Positions 15,816 through 23,493 of a DNA stretch of 64,000 nt are shown here, one piece after another. The notes beneath the pieces were generated by a model. The model saw nothing but the letters and a program-made list of their open reading frames with translations. It searched no databases and was not told the origin of the DNA. The position numbers were made by a program, and so were the translations under genes. The stretch spans positions 34,067-98,066 of the forward strand of contig DATAKL010000010.1 in NCBI GenBank assembly GCA_036261625.1, given 5' to 3'. Position 1 is the first letter of the stretch, and the number at the start of each line of letters is the position of its first letter. Source of the stretch: JAAXKN01 sp036261625. GTDB lineage: Bacteria; Bacteroidota; Ignavibacteria; Ignavibacteriales; SURF-24.

Positions 15816-17048
15816 TTAATTGTTTGATTTTCTGAGAGCTTCCTTAAATTCAGCTTCAGCCCGGCTGTACTCAGCTGAGCCTTTGACCAGTTTGGGCTCT
15901 TTTTTTACTACAGTTTCAGCTATCAGCTTTTCTTTTCTGGGGGAGGCTGTAAAAGCTTCAGCAAGGGCGCCGATCAGATCCGCCGGTTCTTCTTCAGCTT
16001 CAGCGGTCCCGGATGATTTCCCCCAGCGCTCCTCGTATTCACGCTTGGATTTAGCAGCATTCCTGAGTGATTCAGCTTCCTTCTGTTTCTGGATCTTCTT
16101 GTTCCTGAGGTCGTTCATCTTGCCGGATATCATCCCGGAGAGGTACCGTACGGTTTTAATGCGGGGATCTTCGGAAATGAGAAGGCCGGTAATACTTTCG
16201 CGCAGGATCCCGATCTGCTCTTCAGGTGTAAATCCATCCGTGGAAAGGAAGAGCTTTTTGATTTCGTCCACCTGGTAAAAATTGGGATTCTTACCCCAGA
16301 CCATACGGAAGCCTTTGGTGAAGATGATTTCGAGGTCCTTAGAGTTTTCAAACTCGGAGCGGTCGCTGTTTGTACTGCAGCTACTGCTATAATTATTGCT
16401 ATAAGGTATTATAACTGGTATAGGTTGCTCATTTTGAGCAATGGAGCGCTCATTTTGAGCAATCGATTGCTCATTTTGAGCAAGGCTTTTAGACCCTTGC
16501 TCATTTTGAGCATCGGTTAATAAAGAAAGGGCCTCATTAACCATTCTTTCAGTTGTACCCATTTCAGAGCTCTTTATTATTGCGATTTCAGCCGGATTTC
16601 CAATATTTTCAGCAATACTTCCGGCTTCATCAACAGATTCAGCGAAGAGATCATCAGGGCCTTGCTCATTTTGAGCATCGCTTTTTAAGCCTTGCTCATT
16701 TTGAGCAAGGGATTCATTCTTCAGCCATTCCCAAAACCTATCCCCGGGAGTATACCATTTGGTTTTGTCATAGGCTCTACTGTTATAGTTCCCGCTGAGG
16801 AGCCATCCATCGCTTTCCAGTTCAGCCATATAACGCCTGATTGAGCTGCTTTTCAGATAGGGATAGATTTCCACAAGATTTTTGCTGGTATCATACATCC
16901 AGTACCGGCCATCCCTGAGGCATTTGCCGGTCTTCTGGTTGTGCTCCGCGAAATAAAGAACTCTTCCGAGGAGCAAAGCTTTTTCAATGCCCACCTTTAC
17001 GGCGAGATTGATGTTAAAGCTGTGATTATTATTAAATTGCATATCCAT
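15816..17048 (-). CDS. Replication initiator, lambda O-like, with origin iterons in the gene
   Basis: This 410-residue protein has an N-terminal winged-helix domain (about 1-110; 'IEKALLLGRVLYFAEHN...SSSIRRYMAELESDGWL') like those of phage replication initiators. A low-complexity linker (about 113-210) contains six AQNEQ/AQNER units. A C-terminal helical domain (about 225-340) follows, then a charged tail. The DNA for each AQNE unit is a near-perfect 17-bp inverted repeat. This mirrors lambda O, whose gene contains ori iterons bound by its own N-terminal domain. A helicase-containing gene follows at 33 bases. The C-terminal domain probably recruits the replicative helicase. Confidence 0.75.
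   Translation of the reverse strand: MDMQFNNNHSFNINLAVKVGIEKALLLGRVLYFAEHNQKTGKCLRDGRYWMYDTSKNLVEIYPYLKSSSIRRYMAELESDGWLLSGNYNSRAYDKTKWYTPGDRFWEWLKNESLAQNEQGLKSDAQNEQGPDDLFAESVDEAGSIAENIGNPAEIAIIKSSEMGTTERMVNEALSLLTDAQNEQGSKSLAQNEQSIAQNERSIAQNEQPIPVIIPYSNNYSSSCSTNSDRSEFENSKDLEIIFTKGFRMVWGKNPNFYQVDEIKKLFLSTDGFTPEEQIGILRESITGLLISEDPRIKTVRYLSGMISGKMNDLRNKKIQKQKEAESLRNAAKSKREYEERWGKSSGTAEAEEEPADLIGALAEAFTASPRKEKLIAETVVKKEPKLVKGSAEYSRAEAEFKEALRKSNN
16384..16708. repeat. Six 17-bp palindromic iterons and AT-rich segment: putative phage replication origin
   Basis: TTGCTCATTTTGAGCAA (7-bp arms around TTT) occurs at 16425, 16467 and 16692. One- or two-base variants start at 16446, 16497 and 16662; all six are 17 bp. 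Start-to-start spacings are 21, 21, 30, 165 and 30 bp, so neighbouring copies lie two or three helical turns apart. The complement contains CTCAAAATGAG, very close to the core of the lambda ori iterons as I remember them. On the low-coordinate side (16,384-16,424) lies an AT-rich stretch, a candidate unwinding element. In lambda the AT-rich part also follows the iterons in the direction of O. Confidence 0.75.
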
Positions 17049-17344
17049 TAAAATCTAAGTCCTTTTCTTTTTGGATCTGAATGAACTCCTATCTTTCCGG
17101 CTGACTTTCCGACGTTGGTAGTCAGCCATATCTTCTCATAAAGGCCGTCTATATAACTTATTTCTCCCTCGGTGAACTGCTCATTCCTCTCAGCTTTAGC
17201 TATAAAGCGCCTGGCAGCTTCGTAGTGCTTCTTTCCGCCCCTGACGCGGAGCAATCTTCCAATATTTACCTTAATGAATTCTAAGGTGTCCTTTGCCGAT
17301 TTCTGAGCCTGTTGGCGGCCGTGATCTATCTGTCCGTCTTTCAT
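17048..17344 (-). CDS. Unknown basic helical phage protein
   Basis: This 98-residue, basic and mainly helical protein ('KHYEAARRFIAKAERNEQFTEGEISYIDGLYEKIW') lies between parB and the initiator, touching both: it starts at the last base of parB and its end coincides with the initiator's first base. Position suggests a replication accessory factor. No family is recognised. Confidence 0.6.
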   Translation of the reverse strand: MKDGQIDHGRQQAQKSAKDTLEFIKVNIGRLLRVRGGKKHYEAARRFIAKAERNEQFTEGEISYIDGLYEKIWLTTNVGKSAGKIGVHSDPKRKGLRF

Positions 17345-18915
17345 TACATGTCCTCTGTCAGCTGCATGCTATTTTCAGCTTCGATTTCCTTTTTAGCTTC
17401 AGCTTCAAGAGGAGAAAAATCTATCCCCTGAGCCGCGGCATACTTGCGGAGCTTTTCTCCATTATCCCTAAAATTTATATCATCCATAAAGATCAGCTCT
17501 GTAGCCAGTTTCAGCTTTTCATTGTTATCCAGATTCTTAATCAGCTCCTCAAAGAAATCATCCTCATAGAAATCATCAGCATCAGGATCACCTCCATGGC
17601 GAATTATGAATTCGTTATCCAGTGAACTATCTCTTTCCTGCTGAAAGACATAATCGATGAAGACATTAAGCAGATTCCAGTAAACGGGCAGGCAAATGCC
17701 TTTAAGAGCTTCAGCCATAAGCTTTTTATTGGTAGCTTCAAGGATTTCCTGTTCCCGTCTTTGTCTTTCATAGCGCTCACTGGGGGATTCGGAATCATCA
17801 AAATCTCCATTCTCTTCATTGTCTTCGCTGTCTTCTTCTCTTCCTGAGCCATAGCTTTCCTGTTTTTCCTCTTTGGTATGATGGGGGAAGTGAACTTTGC
17901 AGGACTTATCATGACATACTTTTACGATTTCACCTACTTTGCGGGTCCATTCCCACGGGCCTATTTCCATTATTATTGCATCGGACATTAACTGACAGGG
18001 AAGAGTATATGGTCTGTCGGGATTTTCCGTCTCTAATTCCAGCATCATATAGTTGTGACGGCTAAGGTATTTTGTTCCATTATTGTAGTCGTAGCTGACC
18101 TGGAGTAACGGGATATTTTTTCTTTTATATTCAGCTATAGTCTTTTCAATATGGGCAGGGATTTTGGCATTATAGCATGCTGCATTAGTACAGATATCTT
18201 CATCATTTATGTCATCGAAAAGAGACTTATTAAAGCCAGTTCTGGAAGGACATACGGTACAGGCACCTCCGGGGAGTTTCTTATCTGTTGGATCGAAGAC
18301 GGCCTTCCCAAGGTCAAGGTGGAATTCTTTTTCAATATAGCCCCTGAGGCTTTCAGCTGAGACCCAGCTACCGCCCATATATTCCATTGCCTTTGCCTGG
18401 TCGTCCGAATTAAGTCTTGAAAGATGGAGTGCATGTTGCTGAGTCAGTTTGTTTTCATAGAAGACTGCCTTTATATCATCTGAGAGCTTTAGAAGTTGGA
18501 GCCTTTTAATCACATAAGAAGATGATTTCCCCAGCCGGTCGGCCAGACTTGCCTTCGTGAACCTTCCCGTATTTAATAGCCTGTCGAATCCTGCAGCTTC
18601 ATCGAGAGGGTGAACTTCCGTTCTCTGAAGGTTTTCAATAATCTGGACTTCAAGAACTTCTTCGTCTGTGAGGTCTCTTTTTATTGCCGGAACCTCTGTG
18701 AGGCCCGCGAGCTGGGCGGCGCGGTACCTTCTTTCGCCTGAGACTATTTCGAAGATATCAACTTCAGCTGTGTTTCTTATAGTAACCGGGTTGATCATTC
18801 CGATCTGCTTTAAGGATTCCGCCAGCTCATGCAGATCTTCTTCGTTAAATACCTTCCTTGGATTAGTAGGGGAAGGCCTGAGGTTTTTAATATTAACATT
18901 CATATAAACGTCCAT
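17344..18915 (-). CDS. ParB family protein
   Basis: This 523-residue protein begins with a ParB N-domain: 'LRPSPTNPRKVFNEEDLHELAESLKQIGMINPVTIR', the CTP-binding 'SGERRYRAAQLAG' (about 58-70) and 'IENLQRTEVHPLDEA' (about 91-105). An HTH region follows (about 118-150). After about 210 the sequence is unusual for chromosomal ParB. There is a possible zinc cluster ('CTVCPS', 'CTNAAC', 'CHDKSCKVH'), an acidic low-complexity stretch (about 345-375) and a helical tail. Length is far above the ~290 of typical ParB. No parA is seen, so it may act in phage replication or regulation rather than partition. Confidence 0.85.
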   Translation of the reverse strand: MDVYMNVNIKNLRPSPTNPRKVFNEEDLHELAESLKQIGMINPVTIRNTAEVDIFEIVSGERRYRAAQLAGLTEVPAIKRDLTDEEVLEVQIIENLQRTEVHPLDEAAGFDRLLNTGRFTKASLADRLGKSSSYVIKRLQLLKLSDDIKAVFYENKLTQQHALHLSRLNSDDQAKAMEYMGGSWVSAESLRGYIEKEFHLDLGKAVFDPTDKKLPGGACTVCPSRTGFNKSLFDDINDEDICTNAACYNAKIPAHIEKTIAEYKRKNIPLLQVSYDYNNGTKYLSRHNYMMLELETENPDRPYTLPCQLMSDAIIMEIGPWEWTRKVGEIVKVCHDKSCKVHFPHHTKEEKQESYGSGREEDSEDNEENGDFDDSESPSERYERQRREQEILEATNKKLMAEALKGICLPVYWNLLNVFIDYVFQQERDSSLDNEFIIRHGGDPDADDFYEDDFFEELIKNLDNNEKLKLATELIFMDDINFRDNGEKLRKYAAAQGIDFSPLEAEAKKEIEAENSMQLTEDM

Positions 18916-18939
18916 TATAAAGCCCTTTTTATTTATGAA

Positions 18940-19236
18940 TTAGTTGGTTGCTTTGTCAGATTCAGCTTTCAGCGCATCATCCAGGAGTTCTTCAGCTATC
19001 TTTGTAATTGTCTCTATTAGCTGGAGGTTGGCAGCCTGATGTATCTTGAATCTTACGGTACAGAGGCTGTCTTCTTTTGCAGTGAATTGATACTCGATGG
19101 ATTTCTTCACGCCGTTATCGATGTAGTGGAGTTTTAAGTCCTTAACCTTGCCGAGAGTAATGATTTCAGCGTACTTGCTGTCGAGCTTGGCTGTAATTAT
19201 CCTGTTTATTCCTTTAAGTTCTACCTTGTAAACCAT
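18940..19236 (-). CDS. Unknown phage protein
   Basis: This 98-residue protein has a beta-rich first two-thirds ('VYKVELKGINRIITAKLDSKYAEIITLGKVKDLKLHYI') and a helical end ('LQLIETITKIAEELLDDALKAE'). It sits 24 bases upstream of parB. No recognised family. Codon use resembles neighbouring phage genes. Confidence 0.55.
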   Translation of the reverse strand: MVYKVELKGINRIITAKLDSKYAEIITLGKVKDLKLHYIDNGVKKSIEYQFTAKEDSLCTVRFKIHQAANLQLIETITKIAEELLDDALKAESDKATN

Positions 19237-19255
19237 TGCTTTTCCCGTTTTAAGA

Positions 19256-19375
19256 TTATTTGAAAAGGCTGTCGTTCTCTTCTTTCAGCTTTCTTGCTTT
19301 TCTGATGGTCCAGTAACCGGCAGCAATTACGCCGGATGCAGTAAAGATTATAAGCCACTGGGATAATGGATTCAT
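19256..19375 (-). CDS. 39-residue single-pass membrane protein
   Basis: The frame opens with MNPLSQWLIIFTASGVIAAG, a transmembrane helix, and continues with a basic-charged tail (YWTIRKARKLKEENDSLFK). Its ATG overlaps the stop of the upstream coiled-coil membrane gene as ATGA, a sign of coupled translation. It was found by reading the 120-base stretch between two larger genes. It may form a complex with the upstream two-TM protein. Function unknown. Confidence 0.55.
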   Translation of the reverse strand: MNPLSQWLIIFTASGVIAAGYWTIRKARKLKEENDSLFK

Positions 19376-19854
19376 GACGCGCTCCTCTGAAGAGTTTCTG
19401 AAAGAATACTTACAACTGATTCAGACATCCTTTCGGGGTACAACATGAATTTTTGGGTGAGGGAATTGAGGGATTCCAGGAAGGCCTCTTTCTCATCCTC
19501 ACGGCCAGCCTGATAGCCTTCTTTGAAAGCCGTTTCCTGCTTTTCTTCGAGCTCCTGAATCCTGTGAATGTGTCTGAGCGAGCGTTCATTCTTTGAGGTA
19601 ATCTTTTCCAGCATCCTGGCGTTATCCTCATTCAGGTTCTTTAGTGCGGTATCCTTGTCGCTTAGCTCTATCTCTAGTTCTTTTATATGGCGGCGAAGGA
19701 AGTAAACCGTAAGCTGGAGAGTAGTAGGGATGAGTGTGACATAAATCATTGAAACTTCATTGAAGTTTGATTTTAATATAAATAGCGGGCATACGGCATA
19801 AAGTAAAATAAAAAACAAGTGTAAGGTAAAGGATTTGAAGATTCGCGCGTTCAT
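19372..19854 (-). CDS. Two-TM coiled-coil membrane protein
   Basis: The 160-residue product has two hydrophobic helices near the N-terminus ('LHLFFILLYAVCPLFIL', about 9-26, and 'MIYVTLIPTTLQLTVYFL', about 35-53). A long charged coiled coil follows (about 55-130). The start ATG at 19,854 is set by GGAGG seven bases upstream; an earlier TTG is unlikely. The next, 39-residue membrane protein overlaps by four bases. The pair could be an early membrane-associated complex, for example superinfection exclusion, but nothing proves this. Confidence 0.6.
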   Translation of the reverse strand: MNARIFKSFTLHLFFILLYAVCPLFILKSNFNEVSMIYVTLIPTTLQLTVYFLRRHIKELEIELSDKDTALKNLNEDNARMLEKITSKNERSLRHIHRIQELEEKQETAFKEGYQAGREDEKEAFLESLNSLTQKFMLYPERMSESVVSILSETLQRSAS

Positions 19855-19891
19855 GAGATCCTCCAAATTATGTAATAAGAGATTTTAGATT

Positions 19892-20140
19892 TTAAGAAGC
19901 CTGAATTTTTGCATGCTTTTCCTGGTACATCTTCAGATCGGCATGTCTTATATATTTTTCACCGTCAATAACAGTCAGCTGATATCCAGCCTTAAGGAAA
20001 CTTTTAAGAAAAACGTCTTTATTTTTACGGCAGAGGAGTGCAGCTTCCGGTATTGTAAAGAGATAGCTGTCGCAGTTCATTAAGTAGAGTTTTTTATTAC
20101 TCGGCTGCCTTTTCCTTATGTCCTTATTGAGCGCGTCCAT
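19892..20140 (-). CDS. Excisionase-like HTH protein
   Basis: This 82-residue protein contains 'FTIPEAALLCRKNKDVFLKSFLKAGYQLTVIDGEKYIRHADLKMY' (about 28-72), the helix-turn-helix plus wing pattern of the MerR/Xis-like 'HTH_17' class. An Xis would be expected in a prophage with a tyrosine integrase, although here it is in the leftward early operon rather than beside int. It starts one base after the CII-like gene's stop region. A regulator rather than excisionase is equally possible. Confidence 0.5.
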   Translation of the reverse strand: MDALNKDIRKRQPSNKKLYLMNCDSYLFTIPEAALLCRKNKDVFLKSFLKAGYQLTVIDGEKYIRHADLKMYQEKHAKIQAS

Positions 20141-20141
20141 C

Positions 20142-20576
20142 TTAGCTTATATCCTTAATCATCTTATCAAACAGATCATTCATAGCCTGTCTTATGGATT
20201 CAATCTCGTTTACCATCAGGGGGCGTTCATGTTCATCGTATTTGCCGTCGTGACCTACTTTCTTTACGGAGAGGGTTAAGAGCTCCAGTTGGTGGAATAC
20301 TGAAGTCTGGACCTCCATGAGGGAATTATGAAGGCCTCTTAAGGCTTCCGTAGAATCCTTAATAACGCCTTCTTTCCTCAGGATCTGAATTATCTCCTCA
20401 TAGAGGCCCAGGGAGAAGTTTGCAGCAAGTGTAATCTGAAAGTTCAGGGTAGATCTGGTCATTCCCAGCTTATCAGCCAGCCATTCCTGCGAGATATACG
20501 GGTGAGTTTTTCTGCAGCTTTCCAGGATAAGTTTTATTTTTTCCTGGGCTTCCTGATTAATTTTTTGAATGCACAT
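20142..20576 (-). CDS. Phage HTH regulator, CII-like position
   Basis: This 144-residue protein has an N-terminal HTH ('YISQEWLADKLGMTRSTLNFQI', about 27-49) and a helical C-terminal half. In its place as second gene in the leftward early operon it corresponds to lambda cII, and CP76/CII-type regulators have a similar size. The assignment as a CII analogue is based on position and HTH only. Confidence 0.55.
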   Translation of the reverse strand: MCIQKINQEAQEKIKLILESCRKTHPYISQEWLADKLGMTRSTLNFQITLAANFSLGLYEEIIQILRKEGVIKDSTEALRGLHNSLMEVQTSVFHQLELLTLSVKKVGHDGKYDEHERPLMVNEIESIRQAMNDLFDKMIKDIS

Positions 20577-20677
20577 TGTTTTGTTCCTAATATTTCTGAG
20601 TTTTGAAACAAGTTTTTAGAACATCTGCGCCTTAATTTTACTCACAACAAACAAACTTCTAATGGTGGAAATGATGA

Positions 20678-20854
20678 CTAAGAAACTTTCTTCTGGCTTG
20701 TTTTATAGCCTAGTTCAATCATCTCAACGACTTTATCCTGAAGGGTTTTCCTCTCCCCGTTCGGTTTCTTCTCCCGGACAGCCGCGGCTTTCAAATCAGC
20801 ATGGAGATCTTCCGAGAGCTGAACCTTCACCCATACGGTCGTTTGGTTTGACAT
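20678..20854 (-). CDS. 58-residue ribbon-helix-helix regulator (Cro position)
   Basis: This short minus-strand frame has a strand (TTVWVKVQLSEDLHADLKAAA) and two helices ending 'LQDKVVEMIELGY', the pattern of Arc/CopG-type ribbon-helix-helix proteins. GAGGG precedes the ATG. It is the first gene leftward of the switch, divergent from the repressor, the position of cro in lambda. Three 9-bp direct repeats (20,892-20,918) lie 38 bases upstream of its start and are a natural target for an RHH dimer. It is probably autoregulated. Confidence 0.65.
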   Translation of the reverse strand: MSNQTTVWVKVQLSEDLHADLKAAAVREKKPNGERKTLQDKVVEMIELGYKTSQKKVS

Positions 20855-20891
20855 TTCATCCCTCTTGGTTAATTGATTTAAGATTTATTAT

Positions 20892-20918
20892 ATTTGTAAC
20901 ATTTGTAACAATCGTAAC
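20892..20918. promoter_or_regulatory. Three tandem 9-bp repeats, possible RHH operator
   Basis: ATTTGTAAC, ATTTGTAAC and AATCGTAAC lie head to tail without spacers between the divergent repressor and RHH genes. RHH repressors commonly bind short direct or inverted half-sites, so this is a reasonable operator for the 58-residue protein. The rest of the 204-bp divergent region (20,855-21,058) also holds the inverted repeat listed separately. Confidence 0.45.
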
Positions 20919-21008
20919 TAACAAGGGGCCCTGATAGGTCATTCTTATTAATTCCTGTTGTTACTGTTGTACTTACGGTATCATTTAGAACATCTAACAC
21001 AATAATAA

Positions 21009-21043
21009 TGTAAATTTACTGTTTTGTCAACAGTAAATTTACA
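21009..21043. promoter_or_regulatory. 13-bp inverted repeat, probable repressor operator
   Basis: TGTAAATTTACTG (21,009-21,021) and its exact complement CAGTAAATTTACA (21,031-21,043) flank a 9-base spacer, ending 15 bases before the repressor ATG. Each arm contains the 10-bp palindrome GTAAATTTAC, so the site may be two adjacent operators with centres 22 bp apart, about two helical turns. The likely ligand is the adjacent HTH protein, repressing its own gene and perhaps the leftward promoter. Confidence 0.6.
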
Positions 21044-21058
21044 TTCAAATTAAATAAT

Positions 21059-21532
21059 ATGCCTGAAACTCATGAAAATGTAGAAATTGGAAGCAGATTG
21101 AGGGATTTTCTGGAAAGAAAATTTACTACTATCGCCCAAGCTGAGCGCAAATTGGGTAAGGGCAGGAACTATTTAAGCCAATACATTACCGGTAGAAGCC
21201 TTCCTGGGGCCCCATTGTTAAAGGATTTAGCCAAATTGGGATGTGATATAACTTGGTTATTAACAGGTGAGGAGCCTGTTACTACCGCTGAAATATCAGA
21301 AAAATTAGGTGGTTTGGCCAAACAGAGGGAATTAGAAAAAGAGTTGACGGAATTAAAGGCTTTCTGTTTTGATTTAAGCAGGAAGTATGAGGCACAGCAG
21401 AAAAGGATTGAAGATCTAGAACAAACCATAAAGCAGAAAGATGAAGCTATTGAGATGCTATTTGTTGAATTGGGCAAAGTTGGTCTGGCTACTTCTCAGC
21501 TTCAGGCATTGAGAAATATTTTCAAACGGTGA
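21059..21532 (+). CDS. HTH repressor with coiled-coil tail (CI-like position)
   Basis: This 157-residue protein has an N-terminal XRE-type HTH (about 10-70; 'TIAQAERKLGKGRNYLSQYITGRSLPGAPLLKDLAKLGCDITWLLTG') and a long C-terminal coiled coil (about 80-135; 'ELEKELTELK...EAQQKRIEDLEQTIKQKDEAIEML'). It has no LexA-like peptidase domain, so induction would not be by RecA-triggered self-cleavage. It is the only regulator transcribed rightward and follows the inverted-repeat operator directly. No Shine-Dalgarno is visible, so initiation may be AT-rich or leaderless. It probably holds lysogeny. Confidence 0.8.
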   Translation: MPETHENVEIGSRLRDFLERKFTTIAQAERKLGKGRNYLSQYITGRSLPGAPLLKDLAKLGCDITWLLTGEEPVTTAEISEKLGGLAKQRELEKELTELKAFCFDLSRKYEAQQKRIEDLEQTIKQKDEAIEMLFVELGKVGLATSQLQALRNIFKR

Positions 21533-21665
21533 TTTTCAGACAGGCCTCCCCAAACTGGATATAGAAAACGGGCGGGGCCAAATATACCTATAAAGCAGTT
21601 TTCTGTTCAATGATAAAAATATTCTTTCTTAATCTTCTCATTTCCTTACAAAATTGGAGTAAAAG

Positions 21666-22073
21666 ATGGCGAGTAGGTATCTTCTGAGCTGTTTAGGTTT
21701 ATTCTTCTTATCCTATATTTTATCTGGCTGTGGTGGAGAACCTTCCAATAACAAGAAAAAGGAAGCTCTCCAATATGCTGAAAAAGGTCTTACCTATGCC
21801 CAGATGGGGAATTTCAGTAAAGCCGTTGAAAACACTAAGGAGGCAATCGATATATGGCCAAATCATGCCGAGTTTTACCATAGTTTGGGCCTTATTTATG
21901 GCAGTGCCGGAGACTATGCAGAATCAAATTCCTGTTATCAAAAAGCATTGGAATTAAAACCTAATTATCCTGAGTGCTATAAGGAACTGGCTGATAATCA
22001 CAAAATACTCGGAAATCAAGGGTTGTCTGATGTCTATTATAAGCAGTACTTGGATTTATCAAAAAAGAAATAA
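21666..22073 (+). CDS. TPR lipoprotein, probable prophage cargo
   Basis: This 135-residue protein has a lipoprotein signal (hydrophobic run 'LLSCLGLFFLSYILSGC' with cysteine at about 22), then three TPR units ('YAEKGLTYAQMGNFSKAVENTKEAI', 'AEFYHSLGLIYGSAGDYAESNSCYQKAL', 'PECYKELADNHKILGNQGLSDVYYKQYL'). It would be anchored to a membrane and bind peptides or proteins. GGAG precedes the ATG. Standing between repressor and integrase, with its own leader, it looks like a cargo gene expressed in the lysogen, possibly affecting envelope traits or superinfection. Confidence 0.8.
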   Translation: MASRYLLSCLGLFFLSYILSGCGGEPSNNKKKEALQYAEKGLTYAQMGNFSKAVENTKEAIDIWPNHAEFYHSLGLIYGSAGDYAESNSCYQKALELKPNYPECYKELADNHKILGNQGLSDVYYKQYLDLSKKK

Positions 22074-22095
22074 TTAAGGATAAATTGGAGGATAT

Positions 22096-22299
22096 ATGTT
22101 TGGTAGTCTCGGTGCCGCAGAATTGATTGTCATTTTAGTTCCACTTGCATTATTTCTATTAATGCTCTTTGCCCTGGTAGATATCGTAAGGGGCACATTC
22201 CAAAACAACGATAAGCTTATTTGGGTGCTTATAGTTTTATTCCTTCCTATACTCGGCAGCATTTTATATTTCCTGATAGGAAGCAAGCGTAAGATTTAA
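22096..22299 (+). CDS. PLDc_N-type two-TM protein
   Basis: This 67-residue protein has two transmembrane helices ('AELIVILVPLALFLLMLFALVDIV' and 'KLIWVLIVLFLPILGSILYFLIG'). The short middle contains 'RGTFQNNDK', the pattern of the phospholipase-D N-terminal (PLDc_N) domain family, here alone without a PLD domain. GGAGG lies four bases upstream of the ATG. It follows the lipoprotein by 22 bases and precedes the integrase by 8, forming a three-gene rightward unit. Such orphan domains are common; function is unknown. Confidence 0.75.
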   Translation: MFGSLGAAELIVILVPLALFLLMLFALVDIVRGTFQNNDKLIWVLIVLFLPILGSILYFLIGSKRKI

Positions 22300-22307
22300 G
22301 GTAAGTT

Positions 22308-23390
22308 ATGGCATTTCACTATAGACCAAAACAGAGTAAGACCTGGCGGATCGGCTGGTATGATGACCTTACAGGAAAGCTAAGATCCAAATCCGCTAAG
22401 ACCAGGATTGAGGCCGAGGCAAAGAAACAAGCCCGGGATGAAACCGCAAAGCAGCGCCTGAAGATCCAGGACGACAGACTGATTACTCCCGGAGACCACC
22501 GGCATAAGCTCACGGAAGCTTTCCGGCTATTCCTTTCCCAGAACGATTTCAGTGATAAAACCATAAAGGCCCATAAGACGGCCTTAGACCACCTCATTGC
22601 AGCCGCAGGGGATAAATACCTCTACCAGTATAACCAGTTTGATATGTTTGCTCTCAACGACCGGCTGAACGCTCCAAGAAAAGTTAAAAAGAAAGTGGAT
22701 AAGAAAATTGTTGAAGTAACCGTTCCCAGGGCAGCTAACAGCAAAGCCAACTACACCCGGCATTTGAATGTATTCTTCAACTGGCTCGTGGAAAAGAAAT
22801 TCATTAAGGAAAATATAATAGAGTTAAGGGAAGGGGAAGATAAGGAAGTATCCATTATTCCTGAAGAGGATCTGGAGAAAATCTGGAAAGACATTAAGAA
22901 AATAAACCCTAAATATTACGATATATTAAAGCTTGCATACTTTGGCGCTTACAGGGCCGGGGAAGTGCTTGAAGCAAGGGTTGAAGATTTCGACCTGGAG
23001 AATAATATTTTAATAGTGCGGAATTCCAAAGGGGGAAGAAAAGACTTTATCCCCATGGTAAAGGACCTGAAGGAGCACATCCAGTCCATGAAGCTCCCGG
23101 CCTCAGGAAGGCTTACCACTCTTACTTACTCGGGGATCCGCTCTTTCTGGGAAAGGTGCATGGTTCGGGTAAAAAAGGATTATACACTTCATCAGCTCAG
23201 GAAGACCAGGGGGACGGAGCTGGCCAACATGGGAGTAGATGCTTTATTTTTACAAAAATATATGCGCCATGAAGACTTCAAAACCACACAGCAGTACTAC
23301 ATTAAAATTGACATTCAGAAAGCAGAGGAAAATATTAACCATAAGCTTGAGAAGAAAAACAATCCGGATAACCCGAAAAAGAATACTTAA
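22308..23390 (+). CDS. Tyrosine integrase
   Basis: This 360-residue protein is a tyrosine recombinase. The N-terminal part (1-65) resembles arm-binding sequences. A SAM-like core-binding domain spans about 65-165, and the catalytic domain about 180-345. Catalytic residues are Arg in 'GAYRAGEV', Lys in 'NSKGGRKDF', 'LHQLRKTRG' (His and Arg), 'MRHEDFKTTQQYY' (His and the nucleophile Tyr near the end). All are present, so it is probably active. It ends 143 bases from the tRNA-Thr 3' end, as usual for tRNA-targeting integrases. Confidence 0.95.
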   Translation: MAFHYRPKQSKTWRIGWYDDLTGKLRSKSAKTRIEAEAKKQARDETAKQRLKIQDDRLITPGDHRHKLTEAFRLFLSQNDFSDKTIKAHKTALDHLIAAAGDKYLYQYNQFDMFALNDRLNAPRKVKKKVDKKIVEVTVPRAANSKANYTRHLNVFFNWLVEKKFIKENIIELREGEDKEVSIIPEEDLEKIWKDIKKINPKYYDILKLAYFGAYRAGEVLEARVEDFDLENNILIVRNSKGGRKDFIPMVKDLKEHIQSMKLPASGRLTTLTYSGIRSFWERCMVRVKKDYTLHQLRKTRGTELANMGVDALFLQKYMRHEDFKTTQQYYIKIDIQKAEENINHKLEKKNNPDNPKKNT

Positions 23391-23493
23391 GCTTTCCTTT
23401 TAGAAATTTGCAATAGAACTTGCAATAGGTTTCAGGCCGCATTAGACCGCAATAGGCTACATGGGGATATATGAGTATATGGTAAGGATATAA

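Noticed and set aside
16425..16708. CRISPR-like array
   Set aside because: The repeats are only 17 bp, with spacings of 4, 4, 13 and more bases, and lie within a well-supported coding frame as AQNEQ units. Iterons fit much better.
20662..20934. 90-codon rightward frame in the switch region
   Set aside because: The opposite strand carries a clear RHH gene with a Shine-Dalgarno site and the rightward product has no domain.
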